A stretch of DNA of 64,000 nt from Thioclava sp. ES.031 (GTDB taxonomy: Bacteria > Pseudomonadota > Alphaproteobacteria > Rhodobacterales > Rhodobacteraceae): contig NZ_PDJO01000001.1 of NCBI RefSeq assembly GCF_002563775.1, positions 1,622,001-1,686,000 of the forward strand, written 5' to 3'. The notes beneath the pieces are model-generated. The model had not been told where the DNA came from. It searched no databases and saw nothing but the letters and a program-made list of their open reading frames with translations. The position numbers were made by a program, and so were the translations under genes. Positions 41,004 through 48,882 of this stretch are shown here, piece after piece; within the stretch, counting starts at the first letter, position 1; each line of letters begins with the position of its first letter.

Positions 41004-42129
41004 TGTTCGTGTCTCCAGCTTTGGCCCCGAGCTTGCCGAGCCACTGGCCGATTTCCGGCCAGACATTCGAGAGCGTGTGGCTGCCCATGAAGAGGCCGAT
41101 ATGCCCGCCCTCGACCAGGCGGCTCACGATATCCTTGCGCGGCGTGCCGAGCAGCGTCTCGGCGGCGAAGACCTGTTCGCGCGTGGTGATGTCGTCCGCC
41201 TTGCCCGCCAGTAGGAAGGCCGGGCAGGTGATCGCGCCCAGATCGAGCTTGCGCCCGAGGCCCACGAACTCGCCCTTGGCGAACAGGTTCTGTTTGAAGA
41301 GCAGGTCGATCGCCTGCAGGTAATAGCGCCCCGGCAGGTCGATGGGGTTCTCGTACCAGCTTTCGAACCGCTCGGTGCGCTTCATGAAATTGCGGTCGTC
41401 GATATGCTCGTAGAGATCGACGAACTTGCCGAAATACTGCTGATCGGCATGCATGTTCTTCCAGCCGGCGAGCATGAACCGCCCCGGCATCCGGCCCTCA
41501 CCGGCCTCGACCATCTCCTGATAGGCTGAGAGCGGCATTTCATGGGCCAGCTTGCGGATCGGACCGTGCCCGGCATCGGTGTCGATGGGCGATCCGGCGA
41601 GTACGAGGCCCGCGACTTTCTCGGGGAAGCGCGCGGCATACATCGCCGACATCCAGCCGCCCTGACACAGCCCCACCAGCATCACCCGCCCGCCGAGCTC
41701 ATCGACCGCGACATTGATCTCGGCGAGGTATTTGTCGATGTCGAAATCGCGCATCTCGGGCGTCGCGCTTTTCCAGTCAGTGCAGAGAACGCGGCCGAGG
41801 CCTGCATCCAGAAGCGTCTCGATCAGGCTCTGGCCCTTGGCATAATCCGCGATGGTCGAGGAATGCCCGGCATAGGGCGCGTCGACAATCACCGGGAGGT
41901 CGCCGCCCGTGCCGCCGAAATCGCGCAGCCGCATCGTGTCGAGATCGAGCAGGATATGGTTCTTCGTGGCCCAGTCCGGGTCGGGCGGATGCGTGATCTT
42001 CGCCGCCTCGTCGAGATAGGTCAGCCCTTTTTCGACCGCGTCGAGCCCGATCTTCTGCCACTCCATCGCCGCCGCCATCGGCCAGAAGAAGGGCACGCTG
42101 TGTTCGTAGGTGTTGTTGGCATCGCTCAT
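40984..42129 (-). CDS. PhaC/PHB-depolymerase-like alpha/beta hydrolase
   Basis: 381-residue alpha/beta hydrolase with LVGLCQGGWMSA as nucleophile elbow. The elbow has Cys in GxCxG, as in class III-type PHA synthases and some depolymerases; Ser is used in other hydrolases. Asp (LAGKADDITT) and His (VEGGHIGLFMGSH) complete the triad. The C-terminal GHIGLFMGSHTLSNVWPEIG..WL is typical of PHA synthase/depolymerase relatives. It might act on poly-3-hydroxybutyrate or a related ester. Its stop lies inside the start region of the P-ATPase gene. Confidence 0.72.
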   Translation of the reverse strand: MSDANNTYEHSVPFFWPMAAAMEWQKIGLDAVEKGLTYLDEAAKITHPPDPDWATKNHILLDLDTMRLRDFGGTGGDLPVIVDAPYAGHSSTIADYAKGQSLIETLLDAGLGRVLCTDWKSATPEMRDFDIDKYLAEINVAVDELGGRVMLVGLCQGGWMSAMYAARFPEKVAGLVLAGSPIDTDAGHGPIRKLAHEMPLSAYQEMVEAGEGRMPGRFMLAGWKNMHADQQYFGKFVDLYEHIDDRNFMKRTERFESWYENPIDLPGRYYLQAIDLLFKQNLFAKGEFVGLGRKLDLGAITCPAFLLAGKADDITTREQVFAAETLLGTPRKDIVSRLVEGGHIGLFMGSHTLSNVWPEIGQWLGKLGAKAGDTNNGPDRR

Positions 42130-42279
42130 GTTCGACACTCGCAAGACGCTTTGGTGCACAGATGCACTCTTTTGAGACCCCAAGGCCGGTTAGAATGCAA
42201 GTGCAGCAAAGCCCGAGCGCGCGAACGTGAAGGTGATGTGTGGAGCGGTGAGGCGGTTTTGGCGGCGAGTGACGCTTTC

Positions 42280-43092
42280 TTAACCCGTGCTCAGAAGCGC
42301 CGTGACCAGCGCGCTGGACGGGTCGGACAGCTCCTCGATCACGTCGAAATGGTGCCGCCCGTAGGCCGCGACCAGATCGGCCGAGGGCCAGTGCTCGGCG
42401 AGCAGGGACGATTGGCGCAGGAATTCCGGCCGCTCCGCCGCGCCGACCCAGACGGTGGCCTGCACGCCGGGGCGCAGCTTCAGCAGGGCGGGGCTCTCGC
42501 TCGCGGCGATCTCGGGCGTGATCCCGAGCCGCGCGTTCATCGAATGCATCTGCAGCGGGCGCAGGTCATGCACGCCGCTTACCGAGATCACCCGCCGGAT
42601 GCGCGCCGCGGTTTCATCGGAGAGCGCGCTGCCTTGCGATACCGACCGCGTCACGAGATGCCCGCCCGCGGAATGGCCGACGAGATGGATCGGCCCCTCC
42701 ACCAGCCCCGCCGCGTGATCGATGGCCCGCGCGATCTGCTGCGCGATGCCGGGAATGCTGTTCTCGGGGGCGAGCGTGTAGCCGGGCAGGGCGACGGTCC
42801 AGCCCTGTGCCAGCGCGCCTTGCGCCAGATGGGACCACATGTCCTTGCTGAATTTCAGCCAGTAGCCGCCGTGCACGAAGACTACGAGCCCCTTGGACGC
42901 GCCTTCGGGGCGGAAGAGGTCGATCTTTTCTCGGGGCGCTTCGCCATAGGCTACCTCGCTCATCCGATCGGCATGGCGCGACCGGAATTCCGCGGCGCGC
43001 TTGGCCCAGAGATCGGGGTAGCTGCTGCCATTCTCGATATAGCCGCCGTTCTCGAAAGCGTCTTCCCAGTCGATCCCGCTCAGGTCTTCCAT
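42280..43092 (-). CDS. Arylformamidase-like alpha/beta hydrolase (kynurenine formamidase)
   Basis: 270-residue hydrolase with HGGYW (oxyanion hole), GHSAGGHLV (nucleophile Ser) and the His in GRHHFDVIEEL, the pattern of the alpha/beta-hydrolase-type arylformamidase, not KynB. It hydrolyses N-formylkynurenine to kynurenine. The start at 43092 has GGGAGGG upstream. It is divergent from the kynureninase gene across 175 bases, which supports the role in tryptophan catabolism. No tryptophan dioxygenase gene lies in the window. Confidence 0.8.
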   Translation of the reverse strand: MEDLSGIDWEDAFENGGYIENGSSYPDLWAKRAAEFRSRHADRMSEVAYGEAPREKIDLFRPEGASKGLVVFVHGGYWLKFSKDMWSHLAQGALAQGWTVALPGYTLAPENSIPGIAQQIARAIDHAAGLVEGPIHLVGHSAGGHLVTRSVSQGSALSDETAARIRRVISVSGVHDLRPLQMHSMNARLGITPEIAASESPALLKLRPGVQATVWVGAAERPEFLRQSSLLAEHWPSADLVAAYGRHHFDVIEELSDPSSALVTALLSTG

Positions 43093-43267
43093 GTTCCCTC
43101 CCGCTCGTTTCGCGTCCCATTCGGAGACAGAGCATATCCCACGGGATATTGCGAGGGCATGGTTGCGCGGGTAGCGTGCGCCGGAGCCGAAACTCTCGTG
43201 ATCCATCAGCCGATTGCCGGGTTTCGAGACGCGCCGACAAGGCCGCGATTATCTGAGGGAGAGACCC

Positions 43268-44458
43268 ATGGCGAACCTGCCGAGAAAGCATCTTTTCGAT
43301 CTGCCCGAGGGGGTGATCTATCTCGACGGGAACTCGCTCGGGCCGCTGCCGCGCGGCGTGGCGGAGCGGCTGGAGAGCTGCGCGCGCGACGAATGGGGGC
43401 AGATGCTGATCCGGGGCTGGAACGAGGCGCACTGGATGGATCAGCCCGCCCGCGTCGGCAATCGGATCGGTCGGCTGATCGGTGCGCCGGAGGGCTCGGT
43501 CGTGCTGGGCGATACGCTCTCGATCAAGGTCTATCAGGCGCTGGCCTCGGCGCTGGAAATGCGGCCCGACCGCAAGGTGATCCTGTCGGACAAGGGCAAC
43601 TTCCCGACCGATCTCTACATGGCGGATGGGCTGATCCGTTCGCTCGGTCGCGGGCACGAGCTGCGCACGCCCGCACCCGAGGACGTGGCCGACGCGATCA
43701 CCAAGGAGGTGGCGGTGGTGATGCTGACGCAGGTCGATTACCGCACCGGACGGATGCACGATTTCGAGGCGATCACCCGCAAGGCCCACGCGGTCGGCGC
43801 TGTGATGATCTGGGATCTCGCCCATAGCGCGGGCGCGGTGCCGGTGGACATGACGGCGAACGGGGCCGAATTCGCCGTCGGCTGCACCTATAAATATCTC
43901 AACGGTGGCCCCGGCGCCCCGGCCTTCATCTATGTCCGGCCCGACATCGCTGACACGGTGCGCCCGGCGCTCAGCGGCTGGCTCGGCCATGAGGCGCCCT
44001 TCGCCTTCGATCTCGACTATCGCCCCGGCCGCGCGGTCGAGCGGATGCGCGTCGGCACGCCGCCGGTCCTGCAGATGACCGCGCTCGAAGAGGCGCTCAA
44101 GGTCTGGGATAGGCTGACGATGGCGGAAGTGCGTAAGCGCTCCGTCGCGCTGTCGGAGCTGTTCATCCGCGAGGTCGAGGTGCGCTGCCCCGAGCTGACG
44201 CTGCTCAGCCCGCGCGACCCGGAGGCCCGCGGCAGTCAGGTGTCGTTCGGTTTCGCCGAAAGCTACGCCGTCGTTCAGGCCTTGATCGCACGCGGGGTGA
44301 TCGGAGATTTCCGCGCGCCCGATGCGATGCGCTTCGGCTTCACGCCCCTTTATCTCGATGAAAGCGACGTGACGCGCGCCGCTGAAATCCTCGGCGATGT
44401 GATGGCGCAGCGGGCCTGGGACACGCCTGCGTTCAAGGCGCGTGGGCGGGTGACATGA
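43268..44458 (+). CDS. kynU: Kynureninase
   Basis: 396-residue PLP enzyme that cleaves kynurenine to anthranilate and alanine. The PLP Lys is in GCTYKYLNGGPGAPAF and the phosphate/ring contacts in WDLAHSAGAVPVD. The N-terminal YLDGNSLGPLPRGV is characteristic of kynureninases. Length is normal (about 400). The ATG at 43268 is used, with GGGAGAGA upstream; earlier frames have no site. It pairs with the divergent arylformamidase gene. Confidence 0.9.
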   Translation: MANLPRKHLFDLPEGVIYLDGNSLGPLPRGVAERLESCARDEWGQMLIRGWNEAHWMDQPARVGNRIGRLIGAPEGSVVLGDTLSIKVYQALASALEMRPDRKVILSDKGNFPTDLYMADGLIRSLGRGHELRTPAPEDVADAITKEVAVVMLTQVDYRTGRMHDFEAITRKAHAVGAVMIWDLAHSAGAVPVDMTANGAEFAVGCTYKYLNGGPGAPAFIYVRPDIADTVRPALSGWLGHEAPFAFDLDYRPGRAVERMRVGTPPVLQMTALEEALKVWDRLTMAEVRKRSVALSELFIREVEVRCPELTLLSPRDPEARGSQVSFGFAESYAVVQALIARGVIGDFRAPDAMRFGFTPLYLDESDVTRAAEILGDVMAQRAWDTPAFKARGRVT

Positions 44459-44579
44459 GCGGGGCGTGCGATCGCGGGAATGCGGGCTTTGGGCGACGCG
44501 GTCGCAAAGGTCAATTTCCACCAAGGCACCGCTGTCGTCTAGAATAGGGCGGAAGGCTGATTTGCGGAAAAGGTGCGTC

Positions 44580-45527
44580 ATGCCGGACATTCTGACGATC
44601 ACGCTCAAACCGGCGGTCGATTACGCAACCGCGACCGACCATGTCGAGGCCGGTCCCAAGCTCTATTGCCGCGAGCCGCGGATGGATCCGGGCGGAGGGG
44701 GTGTCAATGTCGCGCGGGCGATCGCGAAGCTGGGCGGAGAGGTGCGCGCGTTTGTCGTGGTCGGCGGGACCATGGGGGATCGTCTCCTGTCACTCTTGGC
44801 GGCAGAAAACGTCCCTGTATTGGAATGTCGGGTGGCGGCGGAGACGGGGTACAGCCTTGCGGTGACCGATGCCGAGACGAGCGAGCAGTTCCGCTTCACC
44901 CTGCCGGGCGGCTCGCTGAGCGACACCGACGCCCGCATGATCCTGGAGCAGATATCGCAGGCCGTGCCGCAGGACGGTTTCGTCGTGCTGAGCGGCGGTG
45001 TCCCGAAAGGGCTTCCCGTCGATTTTCCGCAGCAGGTGCAGGCGGTGGTCGCTGAGCGCAACGGGCGTCTGGTTGTCGACACCTCCAAGGCACCGCTTCA
45101 GCACCTGATCCATCACCCCGCAGCCCCTTTGGATGTCCTGCGGCTCGATCGCGGCGAAATGGAAACGGCCTCCGGCCGCGAGATACGGTCGATTGCAGAC
45201 AGCCTCGCTTTCGCGGACGAGCTTGTGCGCCGCGGCGTCGCGCGGATCGTGATTTCCGGTCATGGCGCGGAGGGGTCCGCGATGGTCGCAGGCGATCAGA
45301 GGGTCTTTTGCCATGCGCCCGAGGTGCCGGTGCGCAGCAAGATCGGGGCAGGGGATGCGTTTCTCGGCGCCTTCACGCTCTCGCTTGCGCGGGGCGAGCC
45401 CCCCGAGCAGGCCCTCACATGGGGCGTTGCCGCGGCGGCTGCGACAGTCGGGACAGAGGGAACGGCGCTTCTCGACGCGCCCGAGACCGAGGCCCTGATG
45501 CCCCAATGCAGGTTGGAAATTTGCTAG
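44580..45527 (+). CDS. PfkB-family sugar kinase, 6-phosphofructokinase II-like
   Basis: 315-residue ribokinase-fold kinase. Substrate-binding DPGGGGVNVARAIAKLGG is near the N-terminus and the catalytic anion-hole KIGAGDAFLGAF near the C-terminus. The N-terminus MPDILTITLKPAVD resembles E. coli Pfk-2 and 1-phosphofructokinase. It phosphorylates a hexose phosphate, most likely fructose-6-phosphate or tagatose-6-phosphate. Codon use is slightly different from the GC-rich neighbours. The ATG at 44580 has GGAAAAGG upstream. The transcript end is not obvious. Confidence 0.83.
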   Translation: MPDILTITLKPAVDYATATDHVEAGPKLYCREPRMDPGGGGVNVARAIAKLGGEVRAFVVVGGTMGDRLLSLLAAENVPVLECRVAAETGYSLAVTDAETSEQFRFTLPGGSLSDTDARMILEQISQAVPQDGFVVLSGGVPKGLPVDFPQQVQAVVAERNGRLVVDTSKAPLQHLIHHPAAPLDVLRLDRGEMETASGREIRSIADSLAFADELVRRGVARIVISGHGAEGSAMVAGDQRVFCHAPEVPVRSKIGAGDAFLGAFTLSLARGEPPEQALTWGVAAAAATVGTEGTALLDAPETEALMPQCRLEIC

Positions 45528-45591
45528 GTAGAAAGCCGCGTGCGTCGCGCTGATGGCCGCGATCGGCAGAGCATCCCTTCTCAAAGAGAAA

Positions 45592-45613
45592 CGGCAGGAG
45601 TTTCCTCCTGCCG
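45592..45613 (-). terminator. Terminator of the small minus-strand gene
   Basis: Perfect 9-bp stem (45592-45600 with 45605-45613, loop TTTC). Read on the minus strand it is followed by TTTCTCTTT, a T run typical of intrinsic termination for a gene to its right on that strand. On the plus strand no T run follows. Confidence 0.65.
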
Positions 45614-45719
45614 CTTCGCCTCCCGGCACGTCGTGTGGCGAGCGTCGGCCGGTTCGCGTGGAACCTCACATCGCTCAGCCTTCATGCCGGGAATTCCGGT
45701 CCCGATCTTCAGGCAAGGA

Positions 45720-45881
45720 CTATTTCTGGGCGCTGCGCGGCGCTGTGCTTTCCGCGTTCGCAGCTTTCTCTTCGGTAAGAGTCCGGAAGAAATGAGGCCA
45801 GGCGAGGGCGGCATGGCCCTTGTTGTTCGCGATTTCATTCGTCTGGGGCTTCTTGCCCGTTGGCATTTTTTCGACAGCCAT
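45720..45881 (-). CDS. Small hypothetical protein
   Basis: 53 residues, Lys/Ala/Thr-rich (MAVEKMPTGKKPQTNEIANN...). No TM, Cys or known family. It is supported by GGAGG eight bases before the ATG, by a good terminator about 107 bases downstream, and by a 6-bp inverted repeat (CCCGAG/CTCGGG, 45902-45918) just upstream that could be part of a leader or operator. The region has little other coding sequence. It could be a stress-related small protein, but nothing in the sequence proves this. Confidence 0.5.
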   Translation of the reverse strand: MAVEKMPTGKKPQTNEIANNKGHAALAWPHFFRTLTEEKAANAESTAPRSAQK

Positions 45882-45917
45882 GTTCGGCCCTCCATTTTTG
45901 TCCCGAGAGATACTCGG

Positions 45918-46226
45918 GAAGTTCCTCTGAATGACCGAAATCTTCGGCCAGCGTCCCGGCTTCTCCTTGGGAGAAGGCGGTTTTGCGGTGCGTTCGCCCG
46001 CGTTCCGTTCCAATCGTGCCGCGCGCAAACTCGCGGTCAGAGCGCTCGTTTCCCGGCGTCGGCCTCGCGAATGAGGCGCATTGCGGCAGTCGACTTTTCC
46101 TGAGCCGTCGCGGCTCTCGGGGGCAGGTCACGGAAGACGCCGCCCAAGTCGTGGTTGCGGGGCACAGGCCCTCGCTGTTCGCAGGAACCGGCCTTTTGGA
46201 GCCGGACCCGGAACCATTCAAATCAG
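45918..46226. other. Gene-poor stretch
   Basis: About 300 bases between the small ORF and the cold-shock remnant. The minus-strand frame ending about 46050 contains a plausible C-terminal peptide (AATAQEKSTAAMRLIREADA...), but it has no start or ribosome site and no recognised family. It may be another decayed gene end. Nothing firm is annotated. Confidence 0.35.
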
Positions 46227-46356
46227 CTAAGTGCCATATCGCAGGCGGGCTTGCGCCCGTCGCGGCCGGCTTCGAATTCGTAGGTGACGGCCTGTCCGTC
46301 TTCGCGCTGCGAGATGCCCGCGCGCGCAAGGTCCGAAACGTGGACGAGAATATCCC
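46227..46356 (-). pseudogene. Truncated cold-shock domain protein
   Basis: The minus frame reads DILVHVSDLARAGISQREDG, then QAVTYEFEAGRDGRKPACDM and ends ALS. This is the C-terminal half of a CspA-type cold-shock domain: VHVS is RNP2, and the conserved strand-4/5 pattern follows. The N-terminal half with the RNP1 motif (GFGFI) is missing. The frame has a stop just upstream, so only about 43 codons remain. The sequence is AT-richer than its surroundings. Decayed remnant. Confidence 0.65.
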
Positions 46357-46849
46357 ACCCGCAGAATGCGGCAGTCAGGCTTGGTCAAATCAATCGTCTG
46401 ACGGAAGCCGACAAAGGGAACAGGTTGCAGAAGGGAATAGCGTAGTCCGGTCTACCTACGCGAACTCGGCCCGCTTTGCAAAGGAAATAAGCGCTACGAG
46501 ATCGGCCCCCGCGACCCCGCCTGCGGGCGCACAGGGTTTATATCGCGCACAATCAAGCCGTTGCGCGAAAACTCCGGCCCGCGTCTGCAAAATCCTCGTA
46601 ATTTCGGTGCAAAACCCTTATGTCTGCACTCGCATATCTTAATTCTCGGACCCTGTTCCTCCCGGCTCAGCGACGATCTTGAGCTTTGTCGGGCCGCAGC
46701 TTTTCAAAGGCGGCACTAAGGAAAAGGAGCCTCATATCGGCCCATCATGCCGTGAGCCTGTTCGAGCAGACCAATCCCTCAACCCTCCTACCGGGCTGAA
46801 CTGGTCGATACCGCAATTTCTGTCCCGAGCGACCTCCACGGAGCTTCGT
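46357..46849. other. Gene-poor, AT-richer stretch
   Basis: About 490 bases without a convincing gene. The centre (roughly 46560-46650) has lower GC than nearby DNA. A plus-strand frame continues into the DUF982 gene but its first part has no ribosome site and codon use is poor. Promoter elements for the DUF982/PlsC genes probably lie here. Confidence 0.4.
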
Positions 46850-47314
46850 ATGTCTCAGGGACCGGACCGCGATCCGCGCGCATGGACGCTGACGCCTCGC
46901 GATCCGCTCGGGATACCAAACCGGCGCGCCCGCGCGCGCAGACCCAATTCACCGCATAGTAACGGCTTGGCCCGCACTTATGCCTCCGTGATCGCGCAAC
47001 CGTCCAAATCGGAGCCGTCACGACCGCTTAGAAAGAAACGAACCTTGATCGAAATTTACTGGGGCAAACCCATCTCCCTTGTCGTGTCGCCGGACGGCGA
47101 CGTCAAAACCTTCAGCACCATCGAACAGGTGCATTACTGGCTGCGCGAGAAATGGCCGGTCAGTGATACCGCACAGATCCGTGCAATTGACCGCGTCGAA
47201 GCGGCGATGGAGTGTCTGGGCACCGTGGGCGATGCGCGCCGCGCGTTCCTCGCAGCCGCGACCACCGCCGGTTTCTCGCCGCTTGATACGATGGATCACT
47301 CGATTGCAGCCTGA
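46850..47314 (+). CDS. DUF982 domain-containing protein
   Basis: 154 residues if begun at 46850. The C-terminal 85 match the DUF982 pattern: EIYWGKPISLVVSPDGDVKT, STIEQVHYWLREKWP, VEAAMECLGTVGDARRAFLA AATTAGF. DUF982 is a small alphaproteobacterial family of unknown function. The N-terminal 65 residues are Arg/Ser/Pro-rich and may be non-coding; a shorter protein from TTG at 47044 (with AGAAAGAAACG upstream) is a real alternative. It overlaps the downstream plsC gene start. Confidence 0.6.
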   Translation: MSQGPDRDPRAWTLTPRDPLGIPNRRARARRPNSPHSNGLARTYASVIAQPSKSEPSRPLRKKRTLIEIYWGKPISLVVSPDGDVKTFSTIEQVHYWLREKWPVSDTAQIRAIDRVEAAMECLGTVGDARRAFLAAATTAGFSPLDTMDHSIAA

Positions 47315-48086
47315 TCATACAGCACATACGGCGCCGCGCGCGCGACGCGAACAGGCCCGGTCGGCGCCGCGGTTCGAGGGCCTGCGCTCGAAGCTCTTCG
47401 ACGCGGCCTTCGGGGCGTGGACGGCTCTGCAAGCGCCAATGATCCCGGTCCTCGCATTGGCGCGGCGCCCCCGGCTCGTGCGCGCCGCCGTGCGGGTCTG
47501 GACAGGCGGGGTCTTCGCGCTCGCACGCGGGATCCTGCGGTTGCGCGTGTGCGAGCAAGGGCTCGAGAACAAACATCTCGACAGCCCCTGCATCTATGTC
47601 TGCAATCACCAATCCACCTGGGAAACGCTGGCGTTCAACCAGCTCGTGCCCGACGTCTGCATCATCGCGAAACGCGAATTGCGGCGCATCCCGATCTTCG
47701 GCTGGTTCCTCGAACATTCGCCGATGATCCTGATCGACCGCAGCGGCGGCGGGCGTGCCCTTGCTGGGATGATCACCCAGGCGCGCGAAGAGGCTGCCAA
47801 AGGCCGCTCGATCCTGATTTTCCCGGAAGGCACGCGGGTCGGTGTGACCGATCGCTGCGAATTCCAGCCGGGTCTCATCGCGCTTTATCGCAAGCTGGGC
47901 CTGCCGATCGTGCCGGTCGCGCATAACGCGGGCCATGTCTGGCGCAGGGACGTGAAGACCGGCGGCATGATCACCGTCGCCTATTTCCCGGCAATCCCGC
48001 CCGGGCTTCCGGGCGCGGAGGTGAGCGCGCAGGTCGAAGCGCTTCTCAATGTCGAGAAAGACCGCCTACCGCCCGTCCACCCCTGA
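47304..48086 (+). CDS. plsC: 1-acyl-sn-glycerol-3-phosphate acyltransferase-like
   Basis: About 260 residues, PlsC-family acyltransferase of phosphatidic acid synthesis, membrane-associated. The motifs are NHQSTWETLAF (HX4E variant common in alphaproteobacterial PlsC), IFGWFLEHSPMILIDRSGG (motif II), IFPEGTRVGVTD (motif III) and GLPIVPVAHNAG (motif IV). No ATG suits the 5' end. TTG at 47304, overlapping the DUF982 stop, gives a full-length protein. The true start could be a little downstream. It has one N-terminal hydrophobic segment. Confidence 0.82.
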   Translation: MQPDHTAHTAPRARREQARSAPRFEGLRSKLFDAAFGAWTALQAPMIPVLALARRPRLVRAAVRVWTGGVFALARGILRLRVCEQGLENKHLDSPCIYVCNHQSTWETLAFNQLVPDVCIIAKRELRRIPIFGWFLEHSPMILIDRSGGGRALAGMITQAREEAAKGRSILIFPEGTRVGVTDRCEFQPGLIALYRKLGLPIVPVAHNAGHVWRRDVKTGGMITVAYFPAIPPGLPGAEVSAQVEALLNVEKDRLPPVHP

Positions 48087-48151
48087 GAGCCTGCGCCGCT
48101 AATGCGCACAGCTCGCCCACAGCTTGCCCTGCGCCACTCAGGTCGCGCGGA

Positions 48152-48415
48152 TCAAGCTGCGTTGCGGCGATGGCGGCGCGCGAGCGCGGCGATCCGGCGG
48201 AATTCGTCGGCGATACTCAGCGGCAGCGTGTCGGTCGCGTCCGGCACGGCCCCGGGATCTTCCTGCCCGTCATGCATCACCTCGCGCTCGGCAATCCACG
48301 CCAGAAGGGCCTCGCGCCGCTCTGGCGGCATCTCCGCAACCAGCCGTGCCAGAATGCGGCGCTGCGCGATCAGCCGCGCCTCCAGCGTTATCAATGTCTC
48401 GTCCAGGTAGCTCAT
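48152..48415 (-). CDS. Small hypothetical protein
   Basis: 87 residues, acidic/basic helical protein (LDETLITLEARLIAQRRILA, RLVAEMPPERREALLAW, ADEFRRIAALARRHRR). The start is ATG at 48415, with GAGAGCGACCAG upstream (weak). It lies 49 bases downstream of the small FPASDPP protein gene in the same direction and may share its transcript. No domain recognised. The pattern of short helices with conserved PPER is seen in small alphaproteobacterial stress proteins, but this is only an impression. Confidence 0.6.
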   Translation of the reverse strand: MSYLDETLITLEARLIAQRRILARLVAEMPPERREALLAWIAEREVMHDGQEDPGAVPDATDTLPLSIADEFRRIAALARRHRRNAA

Positions 48416-48464
48416 CTGGTCGCTCTCCTCGCCTCTTCCCGCTGCGGGGCTTGCGCTGGTGAGG

Positions 48465-48662
48465 TCAGTAATTCGCGGGCGGGTCGCTCGCCGGAAAGGT
48501 CTGGTCCATCTCCTCGTCGACGCGGTCCCATTGCCGGGGCGGGTTCCGCATCTGCCCGGGCCCTGCTGGGCGCACGTGATGCGTGCCGGCTGCGCGTCGC
48601 TGCCTGAGGATATACCCCACGGCGCCGAGGGCCGAAGCGGCAAGAAGTAGTCTGGTCAACAT
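48465..48662 (-). CDS. Small membrane protein with FPASDPPA motif
   Basis: 65 residues: a signal-like/TM N-terminus (LTRLLLAASALGAVGYILRQ) and the C-terminal motif DEEMDQTFPASDPPANY. The D...TFPASDPPA motif is shared by many small bacterial proteins, often stress-associated, of unknown function. An EcfG-like promoter lies upstream. First gene of a possible two-gene unit with the 87-residue protein. Confidence 0.7.
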   Translation of the reverse strand: MLTRLLLAASALGAVGYILRQRRAAGTHHVRPAGPGQMRNPPRQWDRVDEEMDQTFPASDPPANY

Positions 48663-48744
48663 GTTGGGCCGCCTTCGTTCAAAGCGAGTCCCCGCGTGAG
48701 ACCCGTGCGGTGCTGCACGCGAGGGTCGTCATGCCTACCCAGAA

Positions 48745-48769
48745 AACGCGCCCTGCAACGCCTCGTTCC
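48745..48769 (-). promoter_or_regulatory. Candidate EcfG (general stress) promoter
   Basis: On the minus strand, GGAAC (48765-48769), 16 bases, then CGTT (48745-48748). This matches the alphaproteobacterial general-stress sigma-factor consensus GGAAC-N16/17-CGTT and lies about 83 bases before the FPASDPPA gene. One such match could also arise by chance in a window of this size. Confidence 0.45.
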
Positions 48770-48882
48770 ATAGAGATTTCATCTGGCAAAGCATCGTGAA
48801 CGCGTCGGAGCCGCCCGCAGGTGCAGGCGGCTCCGACCCGACGCCGCGTTTTATCGGGCGCCGCGCGTGAGGGGCGAATATC

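Noticed and set aside
45890..45925. EcfG-type promoter (GGAAC) before the 53-codon gene
   Set aside because: GGAAC is present on the minus strand but no CGTT follows at the required distance.
45540..46103. Plus-strand open frame after the sugar kinase
   Set aside because: Runs through the minus-strand terminator and the small gene, has no ribosome site, and contains an Arg/Ser/Phe-rich nonsense composition.
45983..46642. Plus-strand 219-codon frame over the cold-shock remnant
   Set aside because: It is antisense to the recognisable CspA peptide; no start signals or family.
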